A stretch of 64,000 nt of DNA from Gammaproteobacteria bacterium (GCA_021773355.1 JAJFKE010000049.1:62001-126000), one strand, 5' to 3'. Positions 47,422-57,049 are shown, counted from the first letter of the stretch. Translations and numbers: made by a program. Notes: generated from the sequence alone by a model not told the origin.

Positions 47422-48182
47422 TGCTCCACCTGCATTGGCAGTGAAATTAATTGCGGAGTTAATCTGGTTTCATAGATGTCGAGAGACTTCGCAATATTCG
47501 CACTAAGCTCATTTGCGGACTGCCACTGCCAGCCTGTATCTGTAGGAACTCCATAACCCGCTGTAGTTGCGTTACGGTTTACGTAGAATGCCCGTGACAA
47601 CCCTAAATAGAGCACTCTGACTTCGATTGGCTCACCCCGTGAGTTGCTGATCAATTCTGTAGTTAGGGTCAACCTTCCATCGAAGCTGTCAATTTCCGAC
47701 ATCATACTCAGTACTGTTTGCGTACGCTCACTGAGACTCAGGTTCGAGCCCAGTGCTGAGGAATTCAGCCTGGAGATTCTAGGTGCCAGCTCGCTTTGCA
47801 GTACTTGCGGAAGATAGGCGGTAATAAGTACAAGCTGTCTTTCGTAGTCCGAAATACGAACTTCTAGCAGGTCGGATATTTCCTGATATGAAGACAGTTT
47901 CTCCACCAGGATTGATCGTTCTTCATCCGCCCGAGATGCTATCTCCTGAGCTAGTGTAATCTGACGATTGAGTTCTTGTCGTTCCGCAGACAATATCTTT
48001 AGAATATCATTCAAGGACGCCTTCTCTTCGTCCCATTGTTGATTTTCATGGGATAGTAACTGTTCTACTCTAACCCATTCCTGAATAATACTCTTGGTGT
48101 CGGTAAGCAGCTCAGCAGCATGCGCTTGTTGTAAGCTAGCACCTATTAGTATTAGGCAAAGAAATAAATTTATTGATCGCAT
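47418..48182 (-). CDS. DUF3450 family exported protein
   Basis: 254 residues. A signal peptide ends near AHA. The rest is predominantly coiled coil to residue 110, then a small domain with LYLGLSRAFYVNRNATTAGYG. DUF3450 genes commonly precede the TtpC-ExbB-ExbD-TonB2 set and are thought to form part of the periplasmic machinery. It is the first gene of the operon. Confidence 0.85.
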   Translation of the reverse strand: MRSINLFLCLILIGASLQQAHAAELLTDTKSIIQEWVRVEQLLSHENQQWDEEKASLNDILKILSAERQELNRQITLAQEIASRADEERSILVEKLSSYQEISDLLEVRISDYERQLVLITAYLPQVLQSELAPRISRLNSSALGSNLSLSERTQTVLSMMSEIDSFDGRLTLTTELISNSRGEPIEVRVLYLGLSRAFYVNRNATTAGYGVPTDTGWQWQSANELSANIAKSLDIYETRLTPQLISLPMQVEQ

Positions 48183-48607
48183 TTAGTCAGCCTTTTCATC
48201 TCTGTTGAACCGCCCAAATACTAATTCGCGACAAGCCGCTAGTTCCAGAAATTCCCTTTGAAGCCTTACATCTATTTACTGTGAACGAGAGTAGGCCATA
48301 CATCGACTCAAATCAATAACTTCCACAGGAACACTTTCTTGTGACTCTGAGTTGGCTATCGGTCCAAGGCGGCCCTTGAGAGTTCGCGGTAGAAACCCTC
48401 TGCCAAAAGCTCAAGTCGCCTTAACATAAACGGGGTCACCCATTTATTGCCATATATCAGTTAAGTCTCTCCTAAAAGCTGTCGTAATCGAACTAAAGCG
48501 TGGCTCAGGATTCATGGACTTGCGAATACCCGTAATGAATAAAATAATCCTCCTCTTTTGCATGGCCCAGTGCCATTTCCGATATTCGCACCGAATAAGA
48601 ATTTGAT
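48183..48607. other. Divergent intergenic region, TonB2-like operon / sensor kinase
   Basis: A 425-bp gap holding the promoters of both the DUF3450-led operon (minus) and the sensor kinase (plus). I found no convincing sigma-70, sigma-54, Fur or other operator by eye, and no small gene. Confidence 0.4.
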
Positions 48608-50230
48608 ATGCGAATTAGCCGAGCTATTGGTTTTCAAACACTCACGACGAGCATTATGTTTTTGCTCCTGGTGTCAACCGTCACTTTCTATTGGGTTCGC
48701 ATAGACTCTGCCCAAGCAAGGTTAAGAGATGATGCGCTTTCCCTAAGAGATTACCGTTTGCTATCCGAAATAGTTAACGGCTGGTTGTTGAGCAATGATC
48801 TAGTATTTGGCAGCGGTGAAACCCATATGGTTGCTGCTGGTCTTCACCAAGGAGAACAAATTCAAAATTTGGCCATGGAACTATTGCAAGAGCCCTTGGC
48901 TCAGCATTTTGAAAACGCATTCATTGAACTTATTGCATTGATACAGAGCAATCAACGCAATCTTCTTCAGACTCAACAAGATGAAGTGGATCAATTTCGA
49001 GACCTATTGACCATTTGGGATGACAATTCCCAACAGGTAGTAAATCGAGTTGTGAACTTAGGTGAACTCCTGATTAATGCCAGTGAAGAGAATAGTCGAA
49101 TAGCCGCAGAAGAGCGCAGAATATTCATTGCCTTGATTTCCATAGAATGCCTGATTTTTTCATTGTTGATATTTATGTTATGGCGCTGGGCGACTCGACT
49201 AATCGTTCAGCCACTTGGCCAACTTACGGAAGCCGCTCATAGAGCTCTTCAGGACGGTACCGCGATGACAGTGAAAACATCCCATGTTAGCGAGATAGAA
49301 ACACTTTCAAGGAATATAAATGAATTTACTGGTTCGCTAGCCCAACGAGTTGAAGATCGAACCCGACAACTCGAAGAGCAGAAACAACACCTGGTAAAGG
49401 AAATAGGGCTACGAAAAACTGCGCAAAAAGTCGCACAGGCAGCGGCAGCCAAAGCAATTACCGCCAGCGAGGCCAAAACGCAGTTTATGGCAAACATGAG
49501 CCATGAAATCAGAACACCAATAAATGGCATCATTGGAAGTGCTCAACTGCTGGGAATTATGGAATTGGATAAAAAAGCAAGAAATTGGATACAGACAATT
49601 GAAGATTCAGGAAACCATTTGCTCTCCCTGGTTACCACGGTCCTGGATTATTCAGAAATTGACGCTGGCCAATTTAATCTGTGTTCTGAAGTTTTCTTTA
49701 CGGGCAGTTTGATAGAAAAATGCCGCTCTACTTTTAGGCCCCAGGCTGAAAAGAAAGAGTTAGATCTTCATTTCGAACTAGACCATGAGCTACCGGAAAA
49801 ACTACTAGGCGACCGTCAGAGAATACAACAAATATTGGTGAGTCTGGTTGGAAACGCAATTAAGTTCACAGAAGGTGGGTCAATCACCGTGAGCGCTAAA
49901 GTAGTAATGTTCAAGGGTGAGAGCATTACTCTTAGATGGCAAGTAATAGATACCGGAGTCGGCATACCTGAAGATAGATATCAGAGCATTTTTGAATCAT
50001 TCGAACAAATTGATAATAGCGACACAAGGAAATACGGCGGAAGTGGACTAGGTTTAACTGTCAGCCGTGAGTTAGCCAGGATGATGGAAGGTGATATTAC
50101 CGTGGAAAGTAAAATTGGAGCTGGCTCAACTTTTAGTTGCACCATGAATCTTGGCTTAGTCGAGGCAGACTATTCTAACTATCAAAAGCCCGGTGCTGTA
50201 AATGTTGGTTTACCAGCCAACAATGCATGA
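48608..50230 (+). CDS. Sensor histidine kinase with HAMP domain
   Basis: 540 residues. Two transmembrane helices (about 8-28 and 172-194) frame a helical periplasmic sensor. HAMP, a coiled coil and HisKA follow with His299 in ANMSHEIRTPING. The ATPase domain shows VGNAIKFTEGG, DTGVGI and GGSGLGL. No receiver domain is present and no response regulator lies next to it. The signal is unknown. Confidence 0.87.
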   Translation: MRISRAIGFQTLTTSIMFLLLVSTVTFYWVRIDSAQARLRDDALSLRDYRLLSEIVNGWLLSNDLVFGSGETHMVAAGLHQGEQIQNLAMELLQEPLAQHFENAFIELIALIQSNQRNLLQTQQDEVDQFRDLLTIWDDNSQQVVNRVVNLGELLINASEENSRIAAEERRIFIALISIECLIFSLLIFMLWRWATRLIVQPLGQLTEAAHRALQDGTAMTVKTSHVSEIETLSRNINEFTGSLAQRVEDRTRQLEEQKQHLVKEIGLRKTAQKVAQAAAAKAITASEAKTQFMANMSHEIRTPINGIIGSAQLLGIMELDKKARNWIQTIEDSGNHLLSLVTTVLDYSEIDAGQFNLCSEVFFTGSLIEKCRSTFRPQAEKKELDLHFELDHELPEKLLGDRQRIQQILVSLVGNAIKFTEGGSITVSAKVVMFKGESITLRWQVIDTGVGIPEDRYQSIFESFEQIDNSDTRKYGGSGLGLTVSRELARMMEGDITVESKIGAGSTFSCTMNLGLVEADYSNYQKPGAVNVGLPANNA

Positions 50231-50668
50231 TCTGCTGTCTTCATATTAGAGATAGCTACATCTTCGAACGCCTAATACATAATAATCAAAGGGCTCAGCG
50301 TCTGAGATATCCCCAGAAAATCTTGAGCCAACTCAATAGATTAACTTGTTTTGAGCTGCTGTTTTCTGCTCAGCCATTAAATTTTGAACAATGAGCCAGA
50401 GACTGGGCTGGACAGAATACCTCATCGCCCGCTGTAACGGAGATGCTCCCTGCTCACGGGCCCCTGGCCCTGATTGTTCCCAGGAAACTTCTCCGTTACA
50501 GCGGGCTTACTTTAGCGTTGAATTTAAAATAAAACTAAGCTAGCGTTTTCAAGATTTTCTGAGGATACCTCAGAACCAGAGTAATTTGATCTGAAGACAC
50601 CAGCTTTCAACTCTCAGAATCAAACCACTCCAATCATCCTGACTTCCCTTCCAATACAAATTCAGCAA
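50231..50668. other. Gap with a strong 17-bp inverted repeat
   Basis: A 438-bp stretch between the convergent ends of the sensor kinase and the small gene at 50669. The arms GCCCGCTGTAACGGAGA (50427-50443) and its exact reverse complement (50490-50506) enclose 46 bases, which contain CCTGG...CCAGG. It can form a long two-armed hairpin and may act as a two-way terminator or be a mobile palindromic repeat. No gene was seen. Confidence 0.5.
50427..50506. repeat. 80-bp palindromic unit with 17-bp perfect arms
   Basis: Arms at 50427-50443 and 50490-50506 are exact reverse complements. A smaller hairpin can form in the loop. It lies between the convergent sensor kinase and small unknown gene. Confidence 0.65.
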
Positions 50669-50902
50669 CTACCCACCAAGCCTCTGAATAATCCCGCCCT
50701 TTTGAATTAATTCAAACGAACTTTCATTCTCGCTCAATGGATTAACATCAATCCCACAACTGGTAACATAATCGAACGTTCCATCAAAGACTTTTGAGCT
50801 GCCGCTCAAAGAATTGCTGGTGATCTCCTTGATACGTTTCAGTACGGTATAGACTTCACTCGTGTTCACATCTCGATATTCACCAACAATCTCTGCGCGC
50901 AT
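50669..50902 (-). CDS. Small protein of unknown function
   Basis: 77 residues (MRAEIVGEYRDVNTSEVYTV...). I do not recognise a family. AGGAG stands seven bases before the ATG, which supports translation. A perfect palindrome GATCAAAGTGCTTTGATC (50937-50954) lies 35 bp upstream and may be an operator. The protein has one cysteine and no membrane segment. Confidence 0.6.
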   Translation of the reverse strand: MRAEIVGEYRDVNTSEVYTVLKRIKEITSNSLSGSSKVFDGTFDYVTSCGIDVNPLSENESSFELIQKGGIIQRLGG

Positions 50903-50936
50903 CTCGCGGCTCCTCTCAAACCCTCAAGGGCTAAAC

Positions 50937-50954
50937 GATCAAAGTGCTTTGATC
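50937..50954. promoter_or_regulatory. 18-bp palindrome, probable operator or hairpin
   Basis: GATCAAAG-TG-CTTTGATC is a perfect dyad upstream of the small unknown gene. It is not an FNR site, which is TTGAT-N4-ATCAA. Confidence 0.45.
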
Positions 50955-51139
50955 CCTCTCATTTAAAATATAGTGTTATCAAGCGGGAAATTCTCTCACT
51001 CTAATTTCAAGAGAATTATTAGGAGTAAGAACAGGAGCGATACACAAGCGAATGTCAGCAACTGCGCCCCGAAAGGCGAGAAAGACAAAGAATTCAAGTA
51101 GTTAAGGTGAGTCAGACGCAAATAGCTTGTAACGAGTCA

Positions 51140-52411
51140 TCAGAACTCCAAACTACCCTTCACCAAAGTCGGCAATGGCAATTCAGGTAACTCGGCGCCA
51201 AGGGACTGGATAAACTTCTGCTGGTTTGCATCGCTGGCCTGCTGCTCACCAAGATGCCTGAGCAGGCGGGCCAGCTCTCCATAGGCTTCGGCAGAGGGCT
51301 CGATATTGGTACTGGTCTCAAAATACTCCCGCGCCTTGCCCCACAGCTCGTTTCGCATGGCGAGTCTGCCCAGTGCGAGTAGCAACTGTGGGTTACCGGG
51401 CCGACCCTGCAGCCAGTTCTCGGCTTGTAGTAATTGTTTTTGACTGTTGCCAAAATCCAGCTCGCCGTAGCGAGCAATCAGTGCATCGCTCCAGCTTTTT
51501 GCCAAGGCTGCTTCTATGGCTTTCGCCGCCAGCTCTTTCTGCTCTAGTTTGAACAGCAGGTCAGCATAGTGTCTTACTATTCTCTCATCCTGCTTATAGC
51601 TGGCCGGGCTCTTCTTCCAGACTTTTTCCAGCTGGGCTGCGACTTCGGCGCTGTTGTTTTTCTCACGCTGGTCAGTAGCGGAGATGGCGTACAGGTCTTC
51701 CATGAAGATACGCACACGAATGCGTTCGGCTTCTTCTTCATCTATTACCTTGTTCTTGCTAAGTACCGGCAATAGCTTTTCCATTTGCTGCCAGTCTTCC
51801 AGCTTCAGATAGACTTCTTTTAATAGTTGCAGCAATGAGGAATCGTTGAGTGAATTGGTTTTCAAGTCTTGCAGCACTGCTACGCATTGCTCCAGTTGAT
51901 CGGACTTGAACAGCAGTTGCGCTTTGAGTGAGTTAATCGTGGAACGAGCGAGTGGGTACTCCTGCTCGGCTTTCTCCAGGTTTCCTATCCAGGTGTCTTT
52001 GTCGCCGCGTTGATGTGCCGCGAATGCTGCGGCTAGATAGTTCACCACACTGGCGTCTGGGTCTTTGGTGCCCGTGATTAGTAAATTGTAGGCCGACTCC
52101 CAGTTTCCCCGGGTGAAATACAACAGGCCTTCCACGGTATTACTGCGGCTCTTGGCCTTGCGCTGTTGATTGTAACTACGACCGGCGCGGACCAGCTGCC
52201 AGGGATTGAGCCAATGGAATAGGATGAGCAGTAATTTGACCAACAGGTAAATAACCGTGATGGCTGCAAGCAGCGCGAATAGACTAGTCTCGAAGGTGTA
52301 GTTGCCGAAGGCAATCAGTAAATAGCCGGGGTCACCGGGAAAGCCAAGATAGAGGCTAACCAGCAGAGCCAGCACGATCACCAGAAGACTGAATAGATAG
52401 AGCTTAATCAT
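51140..52411 (-). CDS. hemY: HemY-like TPR membrane protein of haem biosynthesis operon
   Basis: 423 residues. Two N-terminal membrane helices (about 4-24 and 38-60) are followed by TPR helices, for example LARSTINSLKAQLLFKSDQ and AREYFETSTNIEPSAEAYGELARLL. In gammaproteobacteria hemY is the last gene of the hemC-hemD-hemX-hemY operon and is not the protoporphyrinogen oxidase of Gram-positives. Its exact role is unclear. Confidence 0.85.
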   Translation of the reverse strand: MIKLYLFSLLVIVLALLVSLYLGFPGDPGYLLIAFGNYTFETSLFALLAAITVIYLLVKLLLILFHWLNPWQLVRAGRSYNQQRKAKSRSNTVEGLLYFTRGNWESAYNLLITGTKDPDASVVNYLAAAFAAHQRGDKDTWIGNLEKAEQEYPLARSTINSLKAQLLFKSDQLEQCVAVLQDLKTNSLNDSSLLQLLKEVYLKLEDWQQMEKLLPVLSKNKVIDEEEAERIRVRIFMEDLYAISATDQREKNNSAEVAAQLEKVWKKSPASYKQDERIVRHYADLLFKLEQKELAAKAIEAALAKSWSDALIARYGELDFGNSQKQLLQAENWLQGRPGNPQLLLALGRLAMRNELWGKAREYFETSTNIEPSAEAYGELARLLRHLGEQQASDANQQKFIQSLGAELPELPLPTLVKGSLEF

Positions 52412-52419
52412 AGCTAGCT

Positions 52420-53535
52420 TCAGCGCTCACTGGCGGTTAGCTGGCTTATCAGGGCAAGAGACTGCCCCAGGCTTGGCAGTACCGGTTCTATGTCGATGGC
52501 GCTTAGTTGATCCAGCTCGGTGGATATTTTTATTCCCTGCTCGGAATCTGTGACGGCATAGCGTTGAAACCAGTCTTTGCTCTTCGCCAATGCTTGCTGA
52601 TACAAACCTTTATCTCGCATCAACAAAGCAAGCTCTGCTTGTTCCAGCATTAGTCGCAGGTTTTGTTTAATGAGTTCATCCTGACCCGGTGCCAGCATGG
52701 CTTGCGGGGTTTCTTCCCATTTGCGCCAGACAAATATGGTACCTAAAAACTGCAAGCTAGAGTCGAGGTAGCTATTGGCATCGACACCCAATTGCAGGGG
52801 TTGTGATTCTGTTTCGCGACGGCTCTCAAATTCCTGTCGCATGGAATTGAGTAAATCGATGCCAGCCATCTCGGCCAGTAGATTATCTAAGCGCAGATAC
52901 ACTCCCTCTCGATCAAATACTTCGATATTGCGCAGATTCGATAAGTCGCTGGCGATTGCCTGGCGTACTGCAAACACGCCGTTACTTCCTGAATCCACCA
53001 GAGCCCGATCCGCGCGTTGTATCAGGGCGATGGCGGTATCTACATCGCTTTCCAGTTGCAGCTTCTGGCTGGCGATTCCCAGCAGATACTCGGCCTCCAG
53101 CACTTTCCATTGCTGATCGTTTTCGTTGCTTGCTAATAATTGCTGCGAGCGAAGTTCGGCGAGCTCGGTGCTGAGTTGGCTAATTTCTTGTTTGAGAGCG
53201 GACTCCAGCTCTCGCATAGCGGAGTCATCGATTTCCAATGGCTGGTCGGCGGCGAGTTGCCCCTGTTCTATTTGTTGTAGCTGAGAGTCCTGCCGCGACA
53301 GGTTCTGATTCAACTGCTGATTTTCAAGTTCCAGCTGTGCCAGTTTGGATTGCAGGGAAATTTGTTGGTAGCCGAGGAATAAAATGCCAGCAACGAGAGG
53401 CAGTAATAATACAACGACGATGATAAAGCGCCGTCGTGCCTTGTGTTTTTGCCGGGTTGAACTGCTGCCGGCCTTGGCCGCATTGCTCCTGGAAAGTTCT
53501 TCCAGAATCTTGGGTGTTTCTGCCTGCTCTGTCAC
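52420..53535 (-). CDS. hemX: HemX-like membrane protein
   Basis: 371 residues. One membrane helix near 35-55 and a coiled coil (QQISLQSKLAQLELENQQLNQ) follow a basic N-terminus. The C-terminal domain carries the HemX features AEYLLGIASQKLQLESDV and AELALLMRDKGLYQQAL. It is often annotated as a uroporphyrinogen methyltransferase, but it has no methyltransferase motif. GTG at 53535 is the start, with AAGG six bases upstream. Confidence 0.86.
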   Translation of the reverse strand: MTEQAETPKILEELSRSNAAKAGSSSTRQKHKARRRFIIVVVLLLPLVAGILFLGYQQISLQSKLAQLELENQQLNQNLSRQDSQLQQIEQGQLAADQPLEIDDSAMRELESALKQEISQLSTELAELRSQQLLASNENDQQWKVLEAEYLLGIASQKLQLESDVDTAIALIQRADRALVDSGSNGVFAVRQAIASDLSNLRNIEVFDREGVYLRLDNLLAEMAGIDLLNSMRQEFESRRETESQPLQLGVDANSYLDSSLQFLGTIFVWRKWEETPQAMLAPGQDELIKQNLRLMLEQAELALLMRDKGLYQQALAKSKDWFQRYAVTDSEQGIKISTELDQLSAIDIEPVLPSLGQSLALISQLTASER

Positions 53536-53570
53536 CTTACTGCCTTTTGAGAGTATGCCAATGCTTAAGC

Positions 53571-54359
53571 TTACTCTTGATTAATCTTGAGATCACCCAG
53601 CGCAGCCACAAAACTAGCTGGATCGGCACCCCTTGCATTGTGTACCTGCTTGAAACCGGCCTCTGTAGCCTGTTGCGCTACCCTTTCCGACGGGGCTATC
53701 AGACTGAGTTGCTGCATTAGTTCCTTATTATCGGCCAACAGGCTGGTCAGTCTATCCAGAGATTCACCGCTGCTTACGGTCAACACATTAACCTTCGCGG
53801 ACTTCACTCTTGCACAGAAGTCTTGGCCCTTATAACTGACTGCATTGCGGCTGTAGGCTTCGAGGTAGTCTACGCTTGCACCGCGCTGCCTGAGAGTATC
53901 CGCTAATAACTCCCTACCCCCTTGCCCACGCACTATGCCTATCTTTTTCCCGTTCACGTCTTCAAGCTGAGGCAATTGCAGAAGGTCCTCGCTGCTCATG
54001 CCACTGGTCGGTTGAATAAGCTCACAAGCAAGTAGTTGGCTCGCTGCCGCTGCTGTGGTGGGGCCAACGGCAATAACATCGATGCTAACGGGAAACTGCG
54101 GCCAATAGTCATTAATGACTTCAGCACCGAATTTAACCGCATTATTACTAACGAAGATGAGAACGTGATAATTATCCAGTTGCAGAATCTTGTCTTTCAA
54201 GTCTTGAATATCAGCCGACTCAGTTAGTGGCTGAATTTCTATCAAGGGTAGCGCTACAACCTCGCCTCCTCGCGCTTCAATTGCCCGCTGCATGGCGTGT
54301 TGTTGATTGGATGGACGAGTTATCAAAACAGTTAACCCGGAGAGAGAATCAGAATTCAT
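53571..54359 (-). CDS. hemD: Uroporphyrinogen-III synthase
   Basis: About 262 residues. Family features include LTVLITRPSNQQHAMQRAI, FVSNNAVKFGAEV, DVIAVGPTTAAA, and TVSSGESLDRL. It cyclises hydroxymethylbilane to uroporphyrinogen III. ATG at 54359 is preferred over TTG 54362. It lies 45 bp after hemC on the same strand. Confidence 0.93.
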   Translation of the reverse strand: MNSDSLSGLTVLITRPSNQQHAMQRAIEARGGEVVALPLIEIQPLTESADIQDLKDKILQLDNYHVLIFVSNNAVKFGAEVINDYWPQFPVSIDVIAVGPTTAAAASQLLACELIQPTSGMSSEDLLQLPQLEDVNGKKIGIVRGQGGRELLADTLRQRGASVDYLEAYSRNAVSYKGQDFCARVKSAKVNVLTVSSGESLDRLTSLLADNKELMQQLSLIAPSERVAQQATEAGFKQVHNARGADPASFVAALGDLKINQE

Positions 54360-54404
54360 CAAATAGCCTTTAATTCGCCTGTGTTGGTTCTCTCATCTTT
54401 AGTT

Positions 54405-55331
54405 TTAAGCTCTTAGGGTGGCGAGTATTTCTTCGGCGCCTTGGGATAATAAATCTTCGGCCACGATTAATCCTAGCTGCTCCGCTTGATGACGGTCGCC
54501 GCGAATTTCACTGCGAATGATCTGCGTGCCTTCGAGGTTGCCGACCAGCGCGCGCAAATGTAACTGCTCACCATCAAGTACAGCGAAACTCGCAATAGGT
54601 ACCTGACATCCGCCTTGAAGTCTTGAGTTGACGGCCCGCTCTGCGACGACTCGGGTTGCGGTATCTTGATGATGTAGACAATCGATTAGCTTCAAGGTAT
54701 CAAGATCCTGAGTTCGGCATTCGATACCTACCGCACCTTGACCGCCAGCGGGAAGGCAGTCATTGAATGACAGGCTCTCTCGTATACGCTCAGCAAGCTG
54801 CAATCTTTTAAGTCCGGCTGCGGCCAAGATTATGGCATCGTATTCACCGGCATCGAGTTTCGACAAACGTGTACCCACATTGCCACGCAGGTCGGCTATG
54901 TTTAAGTCTGGGCGTAGCTCTCGAAGCTGGCACTGACGACGAAAACTGGAGGTCCCTACTGTCGCGCTCTGCGGTAAATCGGCGAGAGCTGCAAAATTGT
55001 TGGAAACGAAGGCATCGGCAGGATCTTCTCGCTCGCAGATAATGGCCAGGCCTAATCCATCTGGAAATTCCATGGGCACGTCTTTCATGGAGTGAACGGC
55101 TATATCGGCGCGGTTTTCCAGCATGGCATGCTCCAGCTCTTTGACAAACAGACCCTTGCCGCCGACCTTGGCCAGTGGTGTATCCAGAATCTTGTCGCCG
55201 CGGGTGCTCATCGCCAGCAGTTCAACAGTCAAATCGCTATGGGCCTGCTCCAATGCGGCCTTAACATAGTTGGCCTGCCACAGGGCGAGTGGGCTTTTGC
55301 GGGTGGCGATTCGCAGGGTTCTGGCTGACAT
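54405..55331 (-). CDS. hemC: Porphobilinogen deaminase (hydroxymethylbilane synthase)
   Basis: 308 residues. Cys242 in [13 protein letters not shown] binds the dipyrromethane cofactor, and Asp84 in HSMKDVPM is the catalytic acid. It builds hydroxymethylbilane from four porphobilinogens. It is the first gene of the hemC-hemD-hemX-hemY operon and diverges from a cassette-like island that separates it from argH. Confidence 0.96.
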   Translation of the reverse strand: MSARTLRIATRKSPLALWQANYVKAALEQAHSDLTVELLAMSTRGDKILDTPLAKVGGKGLFVKELEHAMLENRADIAVHSMKDVPMEFPDGLGLAIICEREDPADAFVSNNFAALADLPQSATVGTSSFRRQCQLRELRPDLNIADLRGNVGTRLSKLDAGEYDAIILAAAGLKRLQLAERIRESLSFNDCLPAGGQGAVGIECRTQDLDTLKLIDCLHHQDTATRVVAERAVNSRLQGGCQVPIASFAVLDGEQLHLRALVGNLEGTQIIRSEIRGDRHQAEQLGLIVAEDLLSQGAEEILATLRA

Positions 55332-55441
55332 GATTGATTCGGCTCTTTTGGGTTTCTGGATTGATGCAATGGGAAGGTATTTTACGGCATATGCTAGCGT
55401 TTGTCCGAACTGGCACGCGTGGTGGGTTTATGTCTACTGGG

Positions 55442-55469
55442 TTTACGCTTTTGCCTAAACTGTTACAAT
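55442..55469 (+). promoter_or_regulatory. Candidate sigma-70 promoter reading into the island and argH
   Basis: TTTACG (55442-55447) and TACAAT (55464-55469) are 16 bases apart. The site lies just upstream of the first island gene. In genomes with adjacent hemC and argH such a promoter would serve argH, so the island may have been inserted between promoter and gene. Confidence 0.4.
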
Positions 55470-55532
55470 CGCTGCCTCTAAGTGGTGCCTCGTATACAAA
55501 TGTTATGTGTACTATGAGCAACTTTAGAGCAA

Positions 55533-55973
55533 TTGATCACAAAACGCGTCCCGGGTTTCCTGATTAACTTGAGCATCGAAGAATTGAATCTGATAATTCT
55601 CGAAGAGGTACGCACTCTTGCACTTGCTTTTCCCAGTGCGGTGGAAAGATCAAGTCACGGAGCAATATGCTTTTTTATTCAGAATAATAAGCCTCTGTGT
55701 TACTACCATGACAATCATCGAAACGATGGCAAGGTTTCTTTATGGTGCCCAGTTTATTTGGATTTACAGCAGGAATTGATTCGTAGTGAACCTTCAAAAT
55801 ATTTTAAGCCTCAAACTAGCTCTTCCGGTACTTTTAGAGAATGGATCGGAATCTACTTACAGGAAAACGAGCCCGAATGGGAACGCATCACTGGTATTCT
55901 TGAAGATGCTTTTCGTAAAATTGCTTCGGCCAGGCTAATAGCTCAATATGAAGACGATAAGGTCGGCACATAA
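55533..55973 (+). CDS. MmcQ/YjbR-like small protein
   Basis: About 146 residues, start uncertain: TTG at 55533 as used here, or TTG 55569. The YjbR/DUF419 fold is suggested by YHDNHRNDGKVSLWCP and YFKPQTSSSGTFREWIGIYL. YjbR-type proteins are DNA-binding-like and of unclear role. The stop TAA lies within CACATAACA, a motif repeated near other island genes. It is the first of several small plus-strand genes between hemC and argH. Confidence 0.7.
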   Translation: MITKRVPGFLINLSIEELNLIILEEVRTLALAFPSAVERSSHGAICFFIQNNKPLCYYHDNHRNDGKVSLWCPVYLDLQQELIRSEPSKYFKPQTSSSGTFREWIGIYLQENEPEWERITGILEDAFRKIASARLIAQYEDDKVGT

Positions 55974-56076
55974 CAAATATATGAAGGGGGACAACAGCTA
56001 CGCTGTTGCCTATTATTAACGGTGAGATGTATCTCGTATTGGAATAGAGATACGTAAAGGGAAGAACGAACCTCTT

Positions 56077-56529
56077 ATGGATATGAAAAGACTTAATCAT
56101 TGGCTTGCACTGGTCGCGAATCTCGGAGTAATCGCAGGTGTTGTCTTTTTGGCATATGAACTTCAACAGAACAATGCGCTGTTAGTTGAAGAATTGCGTT
56201 ACTCCATGCTTCAGAATCAGAAAGATTGGACTCAATTCATAGCAGGAAATACAGATATTTCGAATTTGCTGTATGTGAATGGCACCCAGAATCTCAGCGA
56301 CTTAGAAAAGGATCGTCGTTTCGGTATATTAGTAAGTAATATGTTTACCTGGCAGTGGTAATGGGAACAATTCAGATCGGACCTATTTGGTGAGACAGAG
56401 TTACCAGTAGAGGGGTTTCGTGCATTTTAGCGAGATTATGGACTCGAACGGGACTGGCCCAAGTTAAAGGCAACATTACAACCCGAGTTTGTTACATTCG
56501 TGGAAAGTGAAATTGCGAACCAGAATTAA
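56077..56529 (+). pseudogene. Broken gene for a small membrane-anchored protein
   Basis: The 5' part (56077-56361) encodes a helix (WLALVANLGVIAGVVFLAYEL) and a soluble segment ending MFTWQW. The same frame then shows a TAA (56359-56361), WEQFRSDLFGE..., a TAG (56428-56430), and RDYGLERDWPKL...TLQPEFVTFVESEIANQN before TAA at 56527-56529. The two stops break what appears to be one 150-codon family member. The composition after each stop still looks like a protein, so decay is recent. Confidence 0.7.
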
Positions 56530-56677
56530 CAGTAATATTGGAAACATTCGACACAAGACAAACAAATGAAAAAGAAAGCAGCTAACCCCATTCCTCATTA
56601 AGGGGTATATGTTTCGTAGCGTTGATATCTAATTAGATTACAGCTGCCTAATATTTTTCAAACCAGGAAGTGGAAAA

Positions 56678-57049
56678 ATGGACGCGAAAGAAATCGACCA
56701 ACAAGGGCTTCATGAACTGCTATTTATAGCAATTGAGCACATTGACACTGCATTCAATTATTGGGTGTCCGTTACATTCGCTCTAATAATTGCTGCACAT
56801 TTTGTTGGTCGCAACCTGAATAGGCGAGAAGCCTATACATTGGTTGGGCTGTATGCTGGTTTTTGTATAGTCTATGCCGGTCGTATCATCTATTCGGGCT
56901 TAATGGCATCCAGGTATACCGATGCCATAAATTTTCTCCCGCCACCCGATTACATGAATTTATTGGGCATTATGAGATATCCAGTATTTCTGATCGGTAG
57001 TATTGCCGCCGTATATTTCCTTCTTAAAACAGAAAAAGAAAGTCTGTAG
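56678..57049 (+). CDS. Small membrane protein of unknown function
   Basis: 123 residues with three or four hydrophobic segments (about 28-43, 55-72, 95-115). AGGAAG lies upstream of the ATG. It is part of the same-strand island. No family was recognised. Confidence 0.65.
   Translation: MDAKEIDQQGLHELLFIAIEHIDTAFNYWVSVTFALIIAAHFVGRNLNRREAYTLVGLYAGFCIVYAGRIIYSGLMASRYTDAINFLPPPDYMNLLGIMRYPVFLIGSIAAVYFLLKTEKESL

Noticed and set aside
52420..53535. Uroporphyrinogen-III C-methyltransferase activity for HemX
   Set aside because: No SAM-binding or methyltransferase motif; the common database name reflects gene-fusion history only.
55334..55567. 77-codon plus-strand frame upstream of the YjbR-like gene
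   Set aside because: It overlaps the hemC promoter region, contains the putative promoter, and has no domain.
35621..56430. Genome-wide stop-codon recoding to explain the in-frame stops in the cpdA-like gene and the pseudogene
   Set aside because: TAA and TAG are ordinary stops at well-conserved genes here (for example rho and gshA), so local nonsense changes are simpler.
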